Origin: Fuerstiella sp041398845
Lineage (GTDB): Bacteria > Planctomycetota > Planctomycetia > Planctomycetales > Planctomycetaceae
Direction: 5' to 3'
Length of the DNA: 64,000 nt
Assembly: GCA_041398845.1 (NCBI GenBank)
Contig: JAWKTZ010000012.1
Span: 124,001 to 188,000, forward strand
The translations under genes were made by a program, and so were the position numbers. The notes beneath the pieces were generated by a model. That model saw only the letters and a list, made by a program, of their open reading frames with translations. It ran no database searches and had not been told where the DNA came from. Positions 1-9,399 of the stretch are shown here, piece after piece (position 1 is the stretch's first letter; every line of letters starts with the position of its first letter).

Positions 1-1
1 C

Positions 2-151
2 CTGATGAAAGTGAAAGTGGTTCGCAAGCCGGCGACGAAAGCTCGCAAAGGCATCAACCCGTTCACCAAGGAAGAACAGTTGTTCAAGGCCAAGCCAGCT
101 CGCAATGTTGTGAAGATTCTGCCTCTGAAGGCATTGAAAGACATGGCGTAA
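2..151 (+). CDS. HU-like DNA-binding protein, C-terminal part
   Basis: Only the last 49 codons are inside the window; the gene enters from the left edge. The visible part is basic and ends in GINPFTKEEQ, then a Lys-rich strand and LPLKALKDMA. This matches the layout of the C-terminal arm of HU/IHF-type proteins, where a GRNPxTGEE-like turn is followed by a basic strand and a KALKD helix end. HU proteins bind DNA non-specifically and shape the nucleoid. The N-terminal dimerisation helices lie outside the window, so the family call rests on this arm alone. A terminator-like hairpin follows. Confidence 0.6.
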   Translation: MMKVKVVRKPATKARKGINPFTKEEQLFKAKPARNVVKILPLKALKDMA

Positions 152-215
152 GCCATTGCTGGAATTCCACAGCCGAGCCTGGAAGACAGGTTCGGCCTGG
201 ATGAACTGCGGTTTG

Positions 216-309
216 AGACCGCTAATGAACACTGATGAAACGCTGATTTGATGCTGTTCCAACGAGCATTTGATCGGTGTCTGGTCAGCGTTCATTAGCG
301 GTCTTTTTG
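216..309 (+). terminator. long-stem terminator-like hairpin
   Basis: A perfect 15-bp inverted repeat (216-230 and 290-304, arm agaccgctaatgaac) encloses 59 bases and is followed directly by a short T run. It lies between the HU-like gene and the DUF1501 gene and would end transcription of the former. The loop is long for an intrinsic terminator, so it could also be a small palindromic repeat. Confidence 0.5.
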
Positions 310-448
310 TAACCAGCCCGGCAAACAGCCTGAAGCGACAGGACGTTGTTGTTCCTGACTGTCCGGGCAGGTAACATGAACGGTTGTTCGTCGGCGGCGA
401 TGTGCCGAACTGACGGGACTGGTTTCTGACTTTAGCCCGAGGTCGCTG

Positions 449-1897
449 ATGTCCGGATACAACGGTGACACTGTCAGCACAGAATTCGGCGATGACCGGT
501 CTGGTCTGTCTGCCCCGGCCGGATCACGACGCAGGTTCCTGGCTCAGGCTGGCGGTGGTGCCGGAATGCTCGCCTACACGGCACTATCTCACGCCGAAGA
601 TGCGCCGGCACCGCCGGCATCCACATTTGCAGCTCGTGCGAAACGCGTCATCTGGCTGTTCATGCACGGAGGTCCCAGTCATGTGGACCTGTTTGACCCC
701 AAGCCGGCGCTGACAAAGTTCGGTGGCCAGCCGTTGCCCGCCAGTTTCGGCAACGTGATGACTCGCCGTGACGTCGCGAAAAATCCTCTGTTGCCACCGG
801 TGCGGCGGTTTCGAAAACGCGGCGAGTCCGGACTTGAGATCAGCGACTTCATGCCCCACATGGCCGAACACGCGGATGACATCTGCGTGGTGCGATCACT
901 GCACGGCGACAGCGTGAATCATCCGCAGTCGGTGTACCAGATGAATACCGGCAGCATTCTGATGGGCAGTCCGAGTGTCGGGAGCTGGGTGGCCTATGGT
1001 CTGGGTTCTGAAAATCAGAACATGCCATCGTTTGTCGTGCTGCCCGATCCGGGTGGTGGACTCAAAGGAGGTCCGCCGGCGTGGGGCAGCGGTTATCTGT
1101 CCGCGTCGTATCAGGGAGTGACCATGCGATCCGGATCGTCACCGATTCTGGATCTGCAGCCTCAGTCGGGTGTGAGCCGTCAGCAGCAGCAATATGATCT
1201 GTCGTTGATTCACACGCTGAATCAGCAGCACCTGCGGCAACGTGATCACGACGACCACCTGACAGCTCGCGTGAAGGCGTACGAAATGGCCTTTCGCATG
1301 CAGACGGAAGCTCCGGAACTGGTGGACCTCAGCCGCGAATCTCAGCACACTCAGCGCCTGTACGGCATCGATCAGAAGAAGACCCGGGAGTTCGGTCAGC
1401 GCTGCCTGCTGGCTCGCCGCATGATTGAACGAGGCGTTCGTTTTGTGCAACTGTATTCCGGCGATACCAATGGCTGGGATGCGCACGACAACGTCGACAA
1501 AAACCATACAGAGTACTGTGGTCGCACCGACCGGCCCGTGGCAGGACTGCTGCAGGACCTCAAGCAGCGCGGACTGCTCGAAGACACGCTGGTGATCTGG
1601 GGTGGTGAGTTTGGTCGTATGCCGATGAGCGAACAGGGTCGGGGCCGGGATCATAATCCGTGGGGGTTCTGTGCATGGCTGGCGGGTGCTGGCATCACGG
1701 GCGGACGAGCATTCGGAGCCACGGATGAAATCGGTTTGCGAGCTGTCGCAGACAAAGTCTCGGTGCATGACTTCCATGCGACGCTGTTGCATCTGCTGGG
1801 CATTGATCACAATGAACTGACGTATTTCCACAATGGCCTGGACAAGCGGCTCACCGGCCCGGACGAAGCTCATGTCGTTGATGGACTGGTTTCATAG
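449..1897 (+). CDS. DUF1501 domain protein (Tat-exported, sulfatase/phosphatase-like fold)
   Basis: This 482-residue protein starts with a twin-arginine signal: SRRRFLAQAGGGAG near residues 26-39, then an Ala-rich stretch. The body carries the DUF1501 hallmarks: WLFMHGGPSHVDLFDPKP near residue 69, a long central region, and GGEFGRMP and GRDHNPWGF towards the C-terminus. DUF1501 proteins belong to the alkaline-phosphatase/sulfatase-like superfamily, are abundant in Planctomycetes, and have no firmly assigned substrate. The gene lies 11 bp upstream of the DUF1549/DUF1553 gene, so the two are probably co-transcribed. In most planctomycete pairs the DUF1549 gene comes first; here the order is reversed. 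Confidence 0.9.
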   Translation: MSGYNGDTVSTEFGDDRSGLSAPAGSRRRFLAQAGGGAGMLAYTALSHAEDAPAPPASTFAARAKRVIWLFMHGGPSHVDLFDPKPALTKFGGQPLPASFGNVMTRRDVAKNPLLPPVRRFRKRGESGLEISDFMPHMAEHADDICVVRSLHGDSVNHPQSVYQMNTGSILMGSPSVGSWVAYGLGSENQNMPSFVVLPDPGGGLKGGPPAWGSGYLSASYQGVTMRSGSSPILDLQPQSGVSRQQQQYDLSLIHTLNQQHLRQRDHDDHLTARVKAYEMAFRMQTEAPELVDLSRESQHTQRLYGIDQKKTREFGQRCLLARRMIERGVRFVQLYSGDTNGWDAHDNVDKNHTEYCGRTDRPVAGLLQDLKQRGLLEDTLVIWGGEFGRMPMSEQGRGRDHNPWGFCAWLAGAGITGGRAFGATDEIGLRAVADKVSVHDFHATLLHLLGIDHNELTYFHNGLDKRLTGPDEAHVVDGLVS

Positions 1898-1908
1898 AGA
1901 GTCTGACG

Positions 1909-3831
1909 ATGCCCGATCTTCCATGCATGCGCCGTCTGACTGTTCGAATCTGCTGTTACGGCGGACTGCTGACAATTCTCTTTGCACCTGTCATCGCACC
2001 ATCTGTCGTCGCAGAGGAACAGCCGAGCGTCTATTCCGAACAGCCGGTGACAGACAACGATCGCCTGCACTGGTCGTTTCGACCAATCGTCCCCATCGAA
2101 GTACCTTCACCTGTTGACTCTGCATGGCGGCAGAACGAAATCGATGACTTTATTGCCCGGCAACTGGCTCAGCAAAATCTGCGTCCTCAACCTGAGGCTA
2201 CAAAGCAGACACTGCTGCGTCGTCTGAGTTTTGATCTGACGGGTCTGCCACCGACGCCGGAGGAACGCGAGGCCTTTCTGGCAGACACCGATCCTCAGGC
2301 GTATTCACGACTGGTGGACCGTCTGCTGACTTCGCCTCGCCATGGCGAGCGCTGGGCTCAGCACTGGCTGGATCTGGCTCGCTTTGCCGAAACTGACGGG
2401 TTTGAGCACGACAAGGTTCGCGACGGGGCATGGAAGTATCGTGACTGGGTCATCACATCACTGAATTCTGATCTTCCATACGATGAGTTTCTGAAACAGC
2501 AGATTGCCGGTGATGAACTGTATCCCGGCGACGAGGCAGCACTCACAGCCACGCGCTTCTGTCTGTCGGGTCCGGATATGCCGGACATCAATCTGGCTGA
2601 GGAGCGTCGGCATACGGTATTGAACGAACTTACGGCCACCGTCGCCGAAGTTGTGCTGGGACTGCAGCTCGGCTGTGCTCAGTGCCATGACCACAAATAC
2701 GATCCGATCAGCCAGGCCGACTTTTACCGATTTCGAGCCATCTTTGAACCGGCTGTGAGACTGAAGAAGAATGAGTCACTGTCGGTTTTTCATGAGACGG
2801 CAGAGTGGTCGCAGACGAGTCACCTGATGTTGCGAGGGGACTTTCGCAGCCGGGGACCGGAGCTGAGTCCGGATGTTCTGCGCGTTCTGGCGTTTGGCAA
2901 TCACGATTACTCGCCTCGAGCAACCAACACGTCCAGTGGTCGCCGCATAGCTTTGGCGGAATGGCTGGTGGCCCCGGAAAATCCTCTGACAGCCCGAGTC
3001 TTCGTCAATCGCGTGTGGCAGCATCACTTCGGAACGGGCCTTGTGAATACTCCGAGCGAATTCGGGATCATGGGATCAAACCCGACTCACCCTGAACTGC
3101 TGGACTGGCTGTCCGGCTGGTTTGTTGATCACGGCTGGAGTCTCAGAAGTCTGCATCGTTTGATTGTCATGTCGGCGACGTATCGACAGCGCAGCTCCCT
3201 GTCTGCCGAGTCGTCGGCGGAAGAACGTTCCGCATGGTCAGCCGCTCTGCAGGACGACCCCAACGCGGCTCTGCTGTCGCGGTTTCCTCGACGTCGTCTG
3301 GAAGGAGAAGCCATTCGCGACGCGATGCTGACGGCGGCCGGACAAATCAATCTGAAGGCCGGTGGTCCGTCGGTTCGACCGCCGCTGCCTAAGGAACTGC
3401 TGGGAACACTGCTGAAGAAGCAATGGGAAGTGACCGACGACGAATCGGAACACGTTCGTCGCAGCGTCTACGTGTTTGCTCGCCGCAATCTGCGGTATCC
3501 GATTTTTGAAGTGTTTGACCGTCCGAGTGCCAACGCGAGTTGCGCCAGCCGAGGCGTTTCCACCACAGCACCGCAGTCGCTCCACCTGCTGAATTCCGAG
3601 TTCTCTCTGAACATGTCTCAGGCTCTGGCTGATGTCATTCGAGCTGACCACGCCGACTGGCAGCCCCAGGTCGATGCGGCGTTTGTCCGAACCCTGAACC
3701 GGCCGCCGTCGCCTCAGGAGCTTGCAGAGGTCGAGCGGTTCTTCGCCCAATCCGCAGCCACCGAAGCTGATCCGCTGGTTCACCTGTGCCTGTCGCTGTT
3801 CAACTGCAACGAATTCGTGGTGGTCGATTAA
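1909..3831 (+). CDS. DUF1549/DUF1553 protein with CxxCH motif
   Basis: The protein has 640 residues and a hydrophobic N-terminus typical of export. An N-terminal DUF1549 region contains RRLSFDLTGLPPTPEE and LGCAQCHDHKYDPI; the latter has a haem-type CxxCH signature. A C-terminal DUF1553 region contains NPLTARVFVNRVWQHHFGTG, the RRRLEGEAIRDAML segment and a FNCNEFVVVD end. There is no N-terminal cytochrome (PSCyt1-like) domain, and the linker between the two domains is short, so the protein is smaller than many relatives of about 800-1100 residues. It is probably expressed with the upstream DUF1501 gene. Function is unknown; periplasmic polymer degradation is often suggested for such pairs, but that is inference. 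Confidence 0.9.
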   Translation: MPDLPCMRRLTVRICCYGGLLTILFAPVIAPSVVAEEQPSVYSEQPVTDNDRLHWSFRPIVPIEVPSPVDSAWRQNEIDDFIARQLAQQNLRPQPEATKQTLLRRLSFDLTGLPPTPEEREAFLADTDPQAYSRLVDRLLTSPRHGERWAQHWLDLARFAETDGFEHDKVRDGAWKYRDWVITSLNSDLPYDEFLKQQIAGDELYPGDEAALTATRFCLSGPDMPDINLAEERRHTVLNELTATVAEVVLGLQLGCAQCHDHKYDPISQADFYRFRAIFEPAVRLKKNESLSVFHETAEWSQTSHLMLRGDFRSRGPELSPDVLRVLAFGNHDYSPRATNTSSGRRIALAEWLVAPENPLTARVFVNRVWQHHFGTGLVNTPSEFGIMGSNPTHPELLDWLSGWFVDHGWSLRSLHRLIVMSATYRQRSSLSAESSAEERSAWSAALQDDPNAALLSRFPRRRLEGEAIRDAMLTAAGQINLKAGGPSVRPPLPKELLGTLLKKQWEVTDDESEHVRRSVYVFARRNLRYPIFEVFDRPSANASCASRGVSTTAPQSLHLLNSEFSLNMSQALADVIRADHADWQPQVDAAFVRTLNRPPSPQELAEVERFFAQSAATEADPLVHLCLSLFNCNEFVVVD

Positions 3832-4182
3832 CGGCGAATCGACTCATTCGCTCTCATTGCCGACGATAGTAGACATAGGCTTGTCCTGAAACGGCCTGCG
3901 GATCCGACAGCAGAGCCATTCCGAAACTCATCAGACACTCTCGGGCACGCAGGTCGATTCACTTGTCCGATTGTTTCGATTTTACGGAATAGTTGTTTTT
4001 CACGAACGCGGATTCGGATGTTCTTCGCATGGCTTCCAGGAAAATGCGTCTGTGCGGCTGTCATATCCTAACCGTTTAGACAAGGCCCGGATGGAGATCG
4101 TTCCTGCGTCGTGCGGCCTTGCTCACAGAGCCAACATCCGGAGCCTTCCCTCGTTCACAGCCCCCGCTTCTGGTCTGATCTT
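3832..4182. other. gene-free interval
   Basis: This 351-bp stretch separates the DUF1549 gene from the YHS-domain gene. I see no convincing gene, RNA or repeat in it. It probably contains the promoter of the downstream gene. Confidence 0.5.
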
Positions 4183-5436
4183 ATGCCTCACACACTGAAC
4201 ATCTGCCTGCGTGTCTTTGTCCTGATGCTGCCCGCTGCTGCACAGGTTTGTGGTCAGGATTTCGGTGATTCCAATACCATGTGTCCAGTGCTGCTTGATC
4301 GAGAAGCAGTCGACGAGTATTCAGTTCAGTACAAAGGAAAAGCGGTTCGTTTCTGCTGCAGCGAATGTATCGTTGAATTCCAGCGGCACCCCGAAGTCTA
4401 CGAATCCGTCCTGCCACAGTTTCAGGATCTGTCTGTACGAGACCACGTTCAGCAGATCATGGGCGAACACGGTCTGATGGTGACCGGCTGCCTGCTGGGA
4501 ATGACTCTGGTGACGCTCCGGCTATACAACATTCGCGCTGCTCGAATGGACGCCGCATCCGGCTGGCTGCATGCGGTTCTGCAAAAGCGAATTCCGGTGG
4601 CACTGCCGCTGACAGTGTTGTGTGGCTACCTGGGCTTTGAATTATTCTCCATGAACGCGCAGCTCAGCGAACTGAAACTGGAAGATGAACTGCACTTTGC
4701 CACCTTCCATGACTTCGGCTTTCCGCCAACTCCGCGCCGGCCTGATGTCCCCGCTCGACTGTCGTCGTCGTATTATCGCGGCAACGATGAACGCAGCCCG
4801 AGACTGTTCAACAACGGCAACTATCGAACCGGAACATTTCACGTCTCGCTGTGCGATGCGTCGGGCGCGGAGCTTAACCACGGCGATCGAGTGAGCGGCT
4901 CGCTGTTTGTCAAACTGGAAATCGTGAGACCGCCCTTCACGCCGGATTTCCTGTATGACTCTGAAATGATGAGCACCATGTTTCTGACGGCGACCGCAGA
5001 AAAGTTTCTGGGCCGGGATTCTCCGGTTGCTGATGCCGTGGAACTCACAGAAACGGAAGTGATGCAGCGCTGGGAAGCCCTGTTTCCTGTTCCGGAGGGG
5101 AAATCCTGTTGCGGCAAAGGACCTCAACGCGGCACAGTCTACGTTTGCGAGCGTCTGCTGGCGGAATCGAAATTACCATTCGGAAAGCCGTATCAGAAAG
5201 GAGCCCGTTTTCATTACGGCATCCATTACGACCTGAAGATCAGGGACGGAATTCTGCAGGATGATTCCGATGTGTATATGGGAGCGCTCTATCGCACTCG
5301 CAAGCTGCCCACGTGGCGAGTCCCCATGAGCCAGTGGTTCAGCCATGAACCCATACCGGAGCTGCCGTCAGAAAACGTTGACGACCCGGAACTACTCGGA
5401 CTCGGCGAACATCAGGCCAAACGTTTCGAACAATAG
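4183..5436 (+). CDS. YHS/TRASH-type metal-binding membrane protein
   Basis: I start at the ATG at 4183 because it opens directly into a signal peptide (LRVFVLMLPAAAQVCGQ); a more upstream in-frame ATG would add 24 hydrophilic residues. After the signal comes a YHS/TRASH-like module: CPVLLDREAVDEY, then GKAVRFCCSECIVEF, with the Cys pairs expected for metal binding. Two membrane segments follow (GLMVTGCLLGMTLVTLRL and VALPLTVLCGYLGFELF). The rest is a large soluble domain with a Cys pair (KSCCGKGP) that I do not recognise. Such modules often sense or carry copper or other soft metals. The actual substrate is not evident and no metal-transport gene lies nearby. Confidence 0.75.
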   Translation: MPHTLNICLRVFVLMLPAAAQVCGQDFGDSNTMCPVLLDREAVDEYSVQYKGKAVRFCCSECIVEFQRHPEVYESVLPQFQDLSVRDHVQQIMGEHGLMVTGCLLGMTLVTLRLYNIRAARMDAASGWLHAVLQKRIPVALPLTVLCGYLGFELFSMNAQLSELKLEDELHFATFHDFGFPPTPRRPDVPARLSSSYYRGNDERSPRLFNNGNYRTGTFHVSLCDASGAELNHGDRVSGSLFVKLEIVRPPFTPDFLYDSEMMSTMFLTATAEKFLGRDSPVADAVELTETEVMQRWEALFPVPEGKSCCGKGPQRGTVYVCERLLAESKLPFGKPYQKGARFHYGIHYDLKIRDGILQDDSDVYMGALYRTRKLPTWRVPMSQWFSHEPIPELPSENVDDPELLGLGEHQAKRFEQ

Positions 5437-5886
5437 TCGCTCACCGGACATCAAAGGAACGGTTCCCCCACTGCAACTCACACTCGCAATTCATTTCGTG
5501 AACCGGTCCGGCAGCGGTCCGCAAAAAGAGGACTATTGCGGTAGCCTTAGGAACCCTTGATCAATTTCTGGCGTCGTGGATTTCGCCAGAAATCCTGTGA
5601 GAAGGGAATTCTGGCGAATCCCACTACGAGGTGCGCCAGCAAAGATTGGTCGTTCCTTAATTGGTATCGATCAGTGCCGCAGTATCGATCGGTTACACGC
5701 ACAGATCGGTTGACTGCAGCAGATGCACGCCGGAGAGGCGCCGGAGAGGGACAGGCACTTGTTTCAGATAGCCTCACGGGGGTTGACTTCATGCATCAAC
5801 CCGACACCGGTGGCCAGGCTGCAGTGGCAACCGGGCAACCGAGTCGGGTCAAAGGGGGTTTCGTCGTGTCAAACGAACGGCACCGG
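5437..5886. other. gene-free interval holding a palindromic repeat
   Basis: This interval lies between two converging genes. Apart from the repeat annotated at 5576-5659, I see no gene or structured RNA. Confidence 0.5.
5576..5659. repeat. palindromic repeat family A, copy 1
   Basis: The core is an inverted repeat: gtggatttcgccagaaatcc pairs imperfectly with gaattctggcgaatcccac across a short loop. The flank agattggtcgttcctta is also shared. A close copy in the opposite orientation lies at 62375-62449 and a shorter one at 31552-31611. All three are intergenic, in the 3' region of a gene. Confidence 0.8.
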
Positions 5887-6903
5887 TCAGAACGCGCCGC
5901 TGTAGTTCCAGATGTTGACGTACGGATTCAGCGACGGAAAATAGCGATAGTAGTTCAATCGCAGACCCGGTCGCAGATAACCGTACAGAGCAGGATTGTA
6001 GACCGGAGAATACGGCATGACGGGCCGCGTGGTCACCGGCTGTGACGATGCTGATGTGTGCCGCACAATGGTTTGATGCCGAGCGTTACCGGTCAGAATT
6101 TCCATGGTGGCATCATGGCGGTACGAAGGATTCACATCGTATTCGGATCGGTTGAACGGAATCGTCGAATAAATTTTCATGTAACGTTGAGGATCGGCCT
6201 GAACTCGCCCACATCCTTCGCAGGGTTCCACGACATTGGGATCTGCGTCATAACCGGGGTTGACCGGATCCGGATAGTGCCGTTCGATCACAACTTTTGC
6301 CGAAGGTCGAATGTCGATGTGCCAGCCTTCGTCCGCCGTGGGCGGTTGAGGAATCCCAAACTGTGGCGTGTTGTACTGAGGCACACCGAACTGCTGCATG
6401 CCGTAATTGGGAGTCCCGTATTGAGGGACCGGGACTGTCATGGCCGGTGGAAACGACTGCATGGGCAGAACCTGCATCGGCTGGGCCGGTGTGGGGGATG
6501 TTGGCACAGGCTGGTTCGGAGCGGACTGAGCACGCACGCTGTCGGGGTTTGAGTAATCCGGCCCGGTATACTGAGGCAAAGCGTCCTCCGGAATTGCGGT
6601 CGCGCTCTGGTCTGCCGGCGGGTCCGAAACCGGTCTTGTGGTCGCCTCAGCAGCAGGTTTCGTGGCCGCTTCGGCAGCAGGTTCTGTGGCAGCATCCGCC
6701 GCAGCCGGTTGCGGTTCGATCGTTTTGGTTTCGTTGACAGGCAAATCGGTTTCGTCGGCAGGCAACGACGTTCTTGTGGCGACGGGAATCGGCATCGGCA
6801 CAAGGCCGGATTCTTCTCCGTTGGCTTGCTGGTTCAGCATCGTTCCGGCGACAACGGTAATCCACACACCCAGACACAGCTTGAATCGTAACGACATATC
6901 CAT
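5887..6903 (-). CDS. secreted Ala/Pro/Gln-rich protein of unknown function
   Basis: The protein has 338 residues. It begins with a signal peptide (LRFKLCLGVWITVVAGTML), followed by a low-complexity Ala/Pro/Thr/Glu stretch to about residue 110 with AAEAATKPAAEATTRP-type units. A Pro/Gln/Met segment with repeated QYGTPNYG, QFGVPQYN and QFGIPQ motifs comes next. The C-terminal third is more globular, has a Cys pair (EPCEGCGRV) and is rich in Tyr. A second in-frame ATG two codons in (6897) is better spaced from the AAAGGGG Shine-Dalgarno-like sequence. I do not recognise a family; an exported or cell-surface protein is the most that can be said. Confidence 0.7.
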   Translation of the reverse strand: MDMSLRFKLCLGVWITVVAGTMLNQQANGEESGLVPMPIPVATRTSLPADETDLPVNETKTIEPQPAAADAATEPAAEAATKPAAEATTRPVSDPPADQSATAIPEDALPQYTGPDYSNPDSVRAQSAPNQPVPTSPTPAQPMQVLPMQSFPPAMTVPVPQYGTPNYGMQQFGVPQYNTPQFGIPQPPTADEGWHIDIRPSAKVVIERHYPDPVNPGYDADPNVVEPCEGCGRVQADPQRYMKIYSTIPFNRSEYDVNPSYRHDATMEILTGNARHQTIVRHTSASSQPVTTRPVMPYSPVYNPALYGYLRPGLRLNYYRYFPSLNPYVNIWNYSGAF

Positions 6904-7009
6904 CCCCTTTGTGGTCTCAAACCCGGTTTCCAGCGCGAAGCTTGCTGGCCCTGAATCTCAGGATCCTGAGAATGATGGGGACGCACACCCTGCGTCAACG
7001 ACGGAACGG

Positions 7010-7762
7010 TCAGGCCGACAGCTTTTCCTTTGTTGTGACCGACACCAATTGTCTTTTGGGTTGTTCGGGTTTGTAGCCGATATACACCGTGGCAATGCCG
7101 CCGGTCAATTTGCGGAACGAAGTGCGTTCCAGCCCGGCCTCTTCCATGATTTCGGTCAGTTGCACGCCGCTGGGGAACTCAGAAACCGACTGTGGCAGAT
7201 ACTCGTACGCCGCCTGACGGTTCCGTACCAGCAATTGTCCCAGTCGTGGCAGGATGTTGCGAAAATACCACTGATACATGCGACTCAGTAAGCGATTATC
7301 CGGCAGCGAAAATTCCAGCACGACAACTCGCCCCCCCGGCTGGCACACACGAGTCATTTCTTCAAGGCCGCCAATGGTGCTGGACACGTTTCGCAGACCG
7401 AAAGCCACAGACACCAGTTGGAAGGTATCAGGTTCAAACGGCAGTTTCTGAGTATCCGCCTCAAGGAACACAACGTTACGCTCACGGCGTTTTCTTTCCG
7501 CCAGCTTCAGCATGCCATGAGTAAAATCCGTGGCGACCACGAGCGCATCCCGGGCGGCCTTGCGCCAGGCAAACGCCAGATCTCCGGTGCCCGTACACAC
7601 ATCCAGCACCGGAGCTGACCCGCTGGGCCTGGCCAGTCGTACGGTTCTCCAGCGCCAATAAATGTCCGTGCCACCGGACAGAAAGTGATTCATGAAATCA
7701 TAGCGTCCGGCGATTTCGCCGAACATCTGGCGAATCCGGCTCCCGGACTTGTCAACCGGCAT
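7010..7762 (-). CDS. ubiE: demethylmenaquinone/ubiquinone C-methyltransferase UbiE/MenG
   Basis: This class I SAM-dependent methyltransferase carries out the last C-methylation of the quinone ring. It shows the UbiE/COQ5 signatures: MFGEIAGRYDFMNHFLSGG at the N-terminus, the SAM-binding VLDVCTGTGDLAF, VSVAFGLRNV, and a YEYLPQSVSEFPSG segment. The length of about 250 residues is normal. I start at the ATG at 7762 because it has GGGAG six bases upstream; an in-frame TTG at 7789 is the longer alternative. It lies directly behind the prenyltransferase-fold gene on the same strand and may be co-transcribed with it. In a planctomycete the substrate is most likely demethylmenaquinone. Confidence 0.92.
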   Translation of the reverse strand: MPVDKSGSRIRQMFGEIAGRYDFMNHFLSGGTDIYWRWRTVRLARPSGSAPVLDVCTGTGDLAFAWRKAARDALVVATDFTHGMLKLAERKRRERNVVFLEADTQKLPFEPDTFQLVSVAFGLRNVSSTIGGLEEMTRVCQPGGRVVVLEFSLPDNRLLSRMYQWYFRNILPRLGQLLVRNRQAAYEYLPQSVSEFPSGVQLTEIMEEAGLERTSFRKLTGGIATVYIGYKPEQPKRQLVSVTTKEKLSA

Positions 7763-7789
7763 GGTGTGCTCCCGTTCTGCAAGACACAA

Positions 7790-8866
7790 CTACTCACAAT
7801 GACTTAATGCCATCAGGCAATAAGCCGTGACAAGATTGGGATCACCTTCGAACCAGCGATCCGCCGGGTTCATCCAGCTTCCGTTTGGTTGCTGAAGCTG
7901 TGCAAGGCGAGTCCGCAGTTCGGCCTTCCAGTCGTGTTTGTTGCCATCCGCATCGACAAACGGATCTTCACCGATCACCTCCATGGTTTTTCCGAACGTG
8001 TGAAAATAGTAGTACAGTCCCTGCTGTCCCATTCCCGGATTTTCGGCCAGAGTATAGTTTCTGCGAATCCAGTCGGTGGCGGCCCTGACGCGCGGATCAT
8101 CACGATCCAGACCGGCATAAATCAGACTCTTCAACCCCGCATAGGTCATGCTGCCGTAACTTCGCAGACCTCCGTTGTCCGTCGTTCCGGCTTTGGAATC
8201 ACCTCCGGCGGCCGGAGTATAATAAAAGCCGCCATCGTTGATCAGACCGGCAAACTTTGTGTCGTTGGCTGCTGATTCCAGATTCTGAGTGCGCGAAACA
8301 AACACCAGAATGTTTTTCATGGCTTCATCATCTTCTTTGACGCCGGCCTGCTTCAACGCTTCGACAAGATATTGAGTATTCGACATGTCCGGTCGCTGAT
8401 GACTGCCGTAGCCCCCGCCGCCCCATGCCGGATCGCTGGATTCGATGCCTTCCCCTTTGTCCCACTGCAGTCCCTTCAGAAACTGTTCGGCCTTGTTGAT
8501 GTCAACTCGGTAACGGCCATCGGTGTTGGCTTCGGTCAGTGCAAACACCGCGACGCACGTTTCATAATTCCGGTGCAGACTGTCCGCAGCATGGAAGCCG
8601 CCGGTCGGCTGCTGGTGAGCCATCAGGTTCTTCAGGCCACCGGCCACCAGAGGATCGTCTGCGGAAACTCCCGAACGCAGCAGCGATGCCGTCACCAGTC
8701 CGGTGACACCCACCAGATCCGGCCTGGTCCATGAACCGTCGGCGTTCTGAGTCAGCTTCAGAAACCGGATCGCCTTTTCACGCATTTCGGCGACAGATGC
8801 TTCCTGCGCCCATGCGGAATTCGTCAGCACGCAGCTCATCACCACAATCAGGATTCTGGTTTTCAT
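7790..8866 (-). CDS. exported prenyltransferase/squalene-cyclase repeat protein
   Basis: The ATG at 8866 is chosen because it starts a clear signal peptide (TRILIVVMSCVLTNSAWAQ) and has CGGAG upstream; an ATG directly before it is also possible. The mature protein is built of alpha/alpha-barrel repeats of the squalene-hopene cyclase/prenyltransferase type: FLKLTQNADGSW, NLMAHQQPTGGF, DGRYRVDINKAEQFLKGLQW and LAQLQQPNGSW are typical QW-like motifs. The DxDD catalytic motif of squalene-hopene cyclases is not apparent, so cyclase activity is doubtful. Many exported planctomycete proteins share this fold without a known role. It is immediately upstream of ubiE. Confidence 0.85.
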   Translation of the reverse strand: MKTRILIVVMSCVLTNSAWAQEASVAEMREKAIRFLKLTQNADGSWTRPDLVGVTGLVTASLLRSGVSADDPLVAGGLKNLMAHQQPTGGFHAADSLHRNYETCVAVFALTEANTDGRYRVDINKAEQFLKGLQWDKGEGIESSDPAWGGGGYGSHQRPDMSNTQYLVEALKQAGVKEDDEAMKNILVFVSRTQNLESAANDTKFAGLINDGGFYYTPAAGGDSKAGTTDNGGLRSYGSMTYAGLKSLIYAGLDRDDPRVRAATDWIRRNYTLAENPGMGQQGLYYYFHTFGKTMEVIGEDPFVDADGNKHDWKAELRTRLAQLQQPNGSWMNPADRWFEGDPNLVTAYCLMALSHCE

Positions 8867-9096
8867 CATGTTCTCCGCAGTGTTTGAAGTGATGCTGGCA
8901 GATGTTATCCAGCGGCTGTCTGGACCAAACGTTGAATCAGCGGTTATAGTCCGACAGGCGTTTTCTTTCCCGGGAGTGACGGGAAATTTCGCTTCGGCCT
9001 TCAGATTTTCGAGGCACCAAACCGTCCATTCTATCGCACTCGCACCCTGATCAAGCAGATTGTGGCCGAACATTTTTCAGCAGAACCGGAATTCCG

Positions 9097-9399
9097 ATGA
9101 ACGACACAAATCCTTTGCCACAGATTTCCATGGCCGACTGCCAGCCGGTCCCGGTCTTCAACTGCCACGTTATTCTGTCGCCATCGGACGCAGACGGACG
9201 GCGGACGGGGCGAGTTGCCAACCTGGCAGGAATCACGGCCACTGGTGTGACGGAACGAGATCTGTTGACGTCCGTTATGAAACAGTTTAAGGCCGTCATT
9301 CAGCAGTACATCAGGGAGGAGAAACCGATTCCGTTTGTCGATCCGCCGGAAACACCCCGAGTCGGCGAAGTCGAACGTTTCATTCCGGTTCACCTGTGA
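9097..9399 (+). CDS. small conserved-looking protein of unknown function
   Basis: This 100-residue soluble protein (SMADCQPVPVFNCHVILSPS ... DLLTSVMKQFKAVIQQYIRE) has balanced composition, no signal peptide and no membrane segment. Its 3' end overlaps the converging methyltransferase gene by 20 bp. Codon usage and the absence of low complexity suggest that it is real. I recognise no family. Confidence 0.55.
   Translation: MNDTNPLPQISMADCQPVPVFNCHVILSPSDADGRRTGRVANLAGITATGVTERDLLTSVMKQFKAVIQQYIREEKPIPFVDPPETPRVGEVERFIPVHL

Noticed and set aside
1139..1873. Minus-strand frame of 244 codons inside the DUF1501 gene
   Set aside because: Antisense to a strongly conserved gene, with no recognisable motif.
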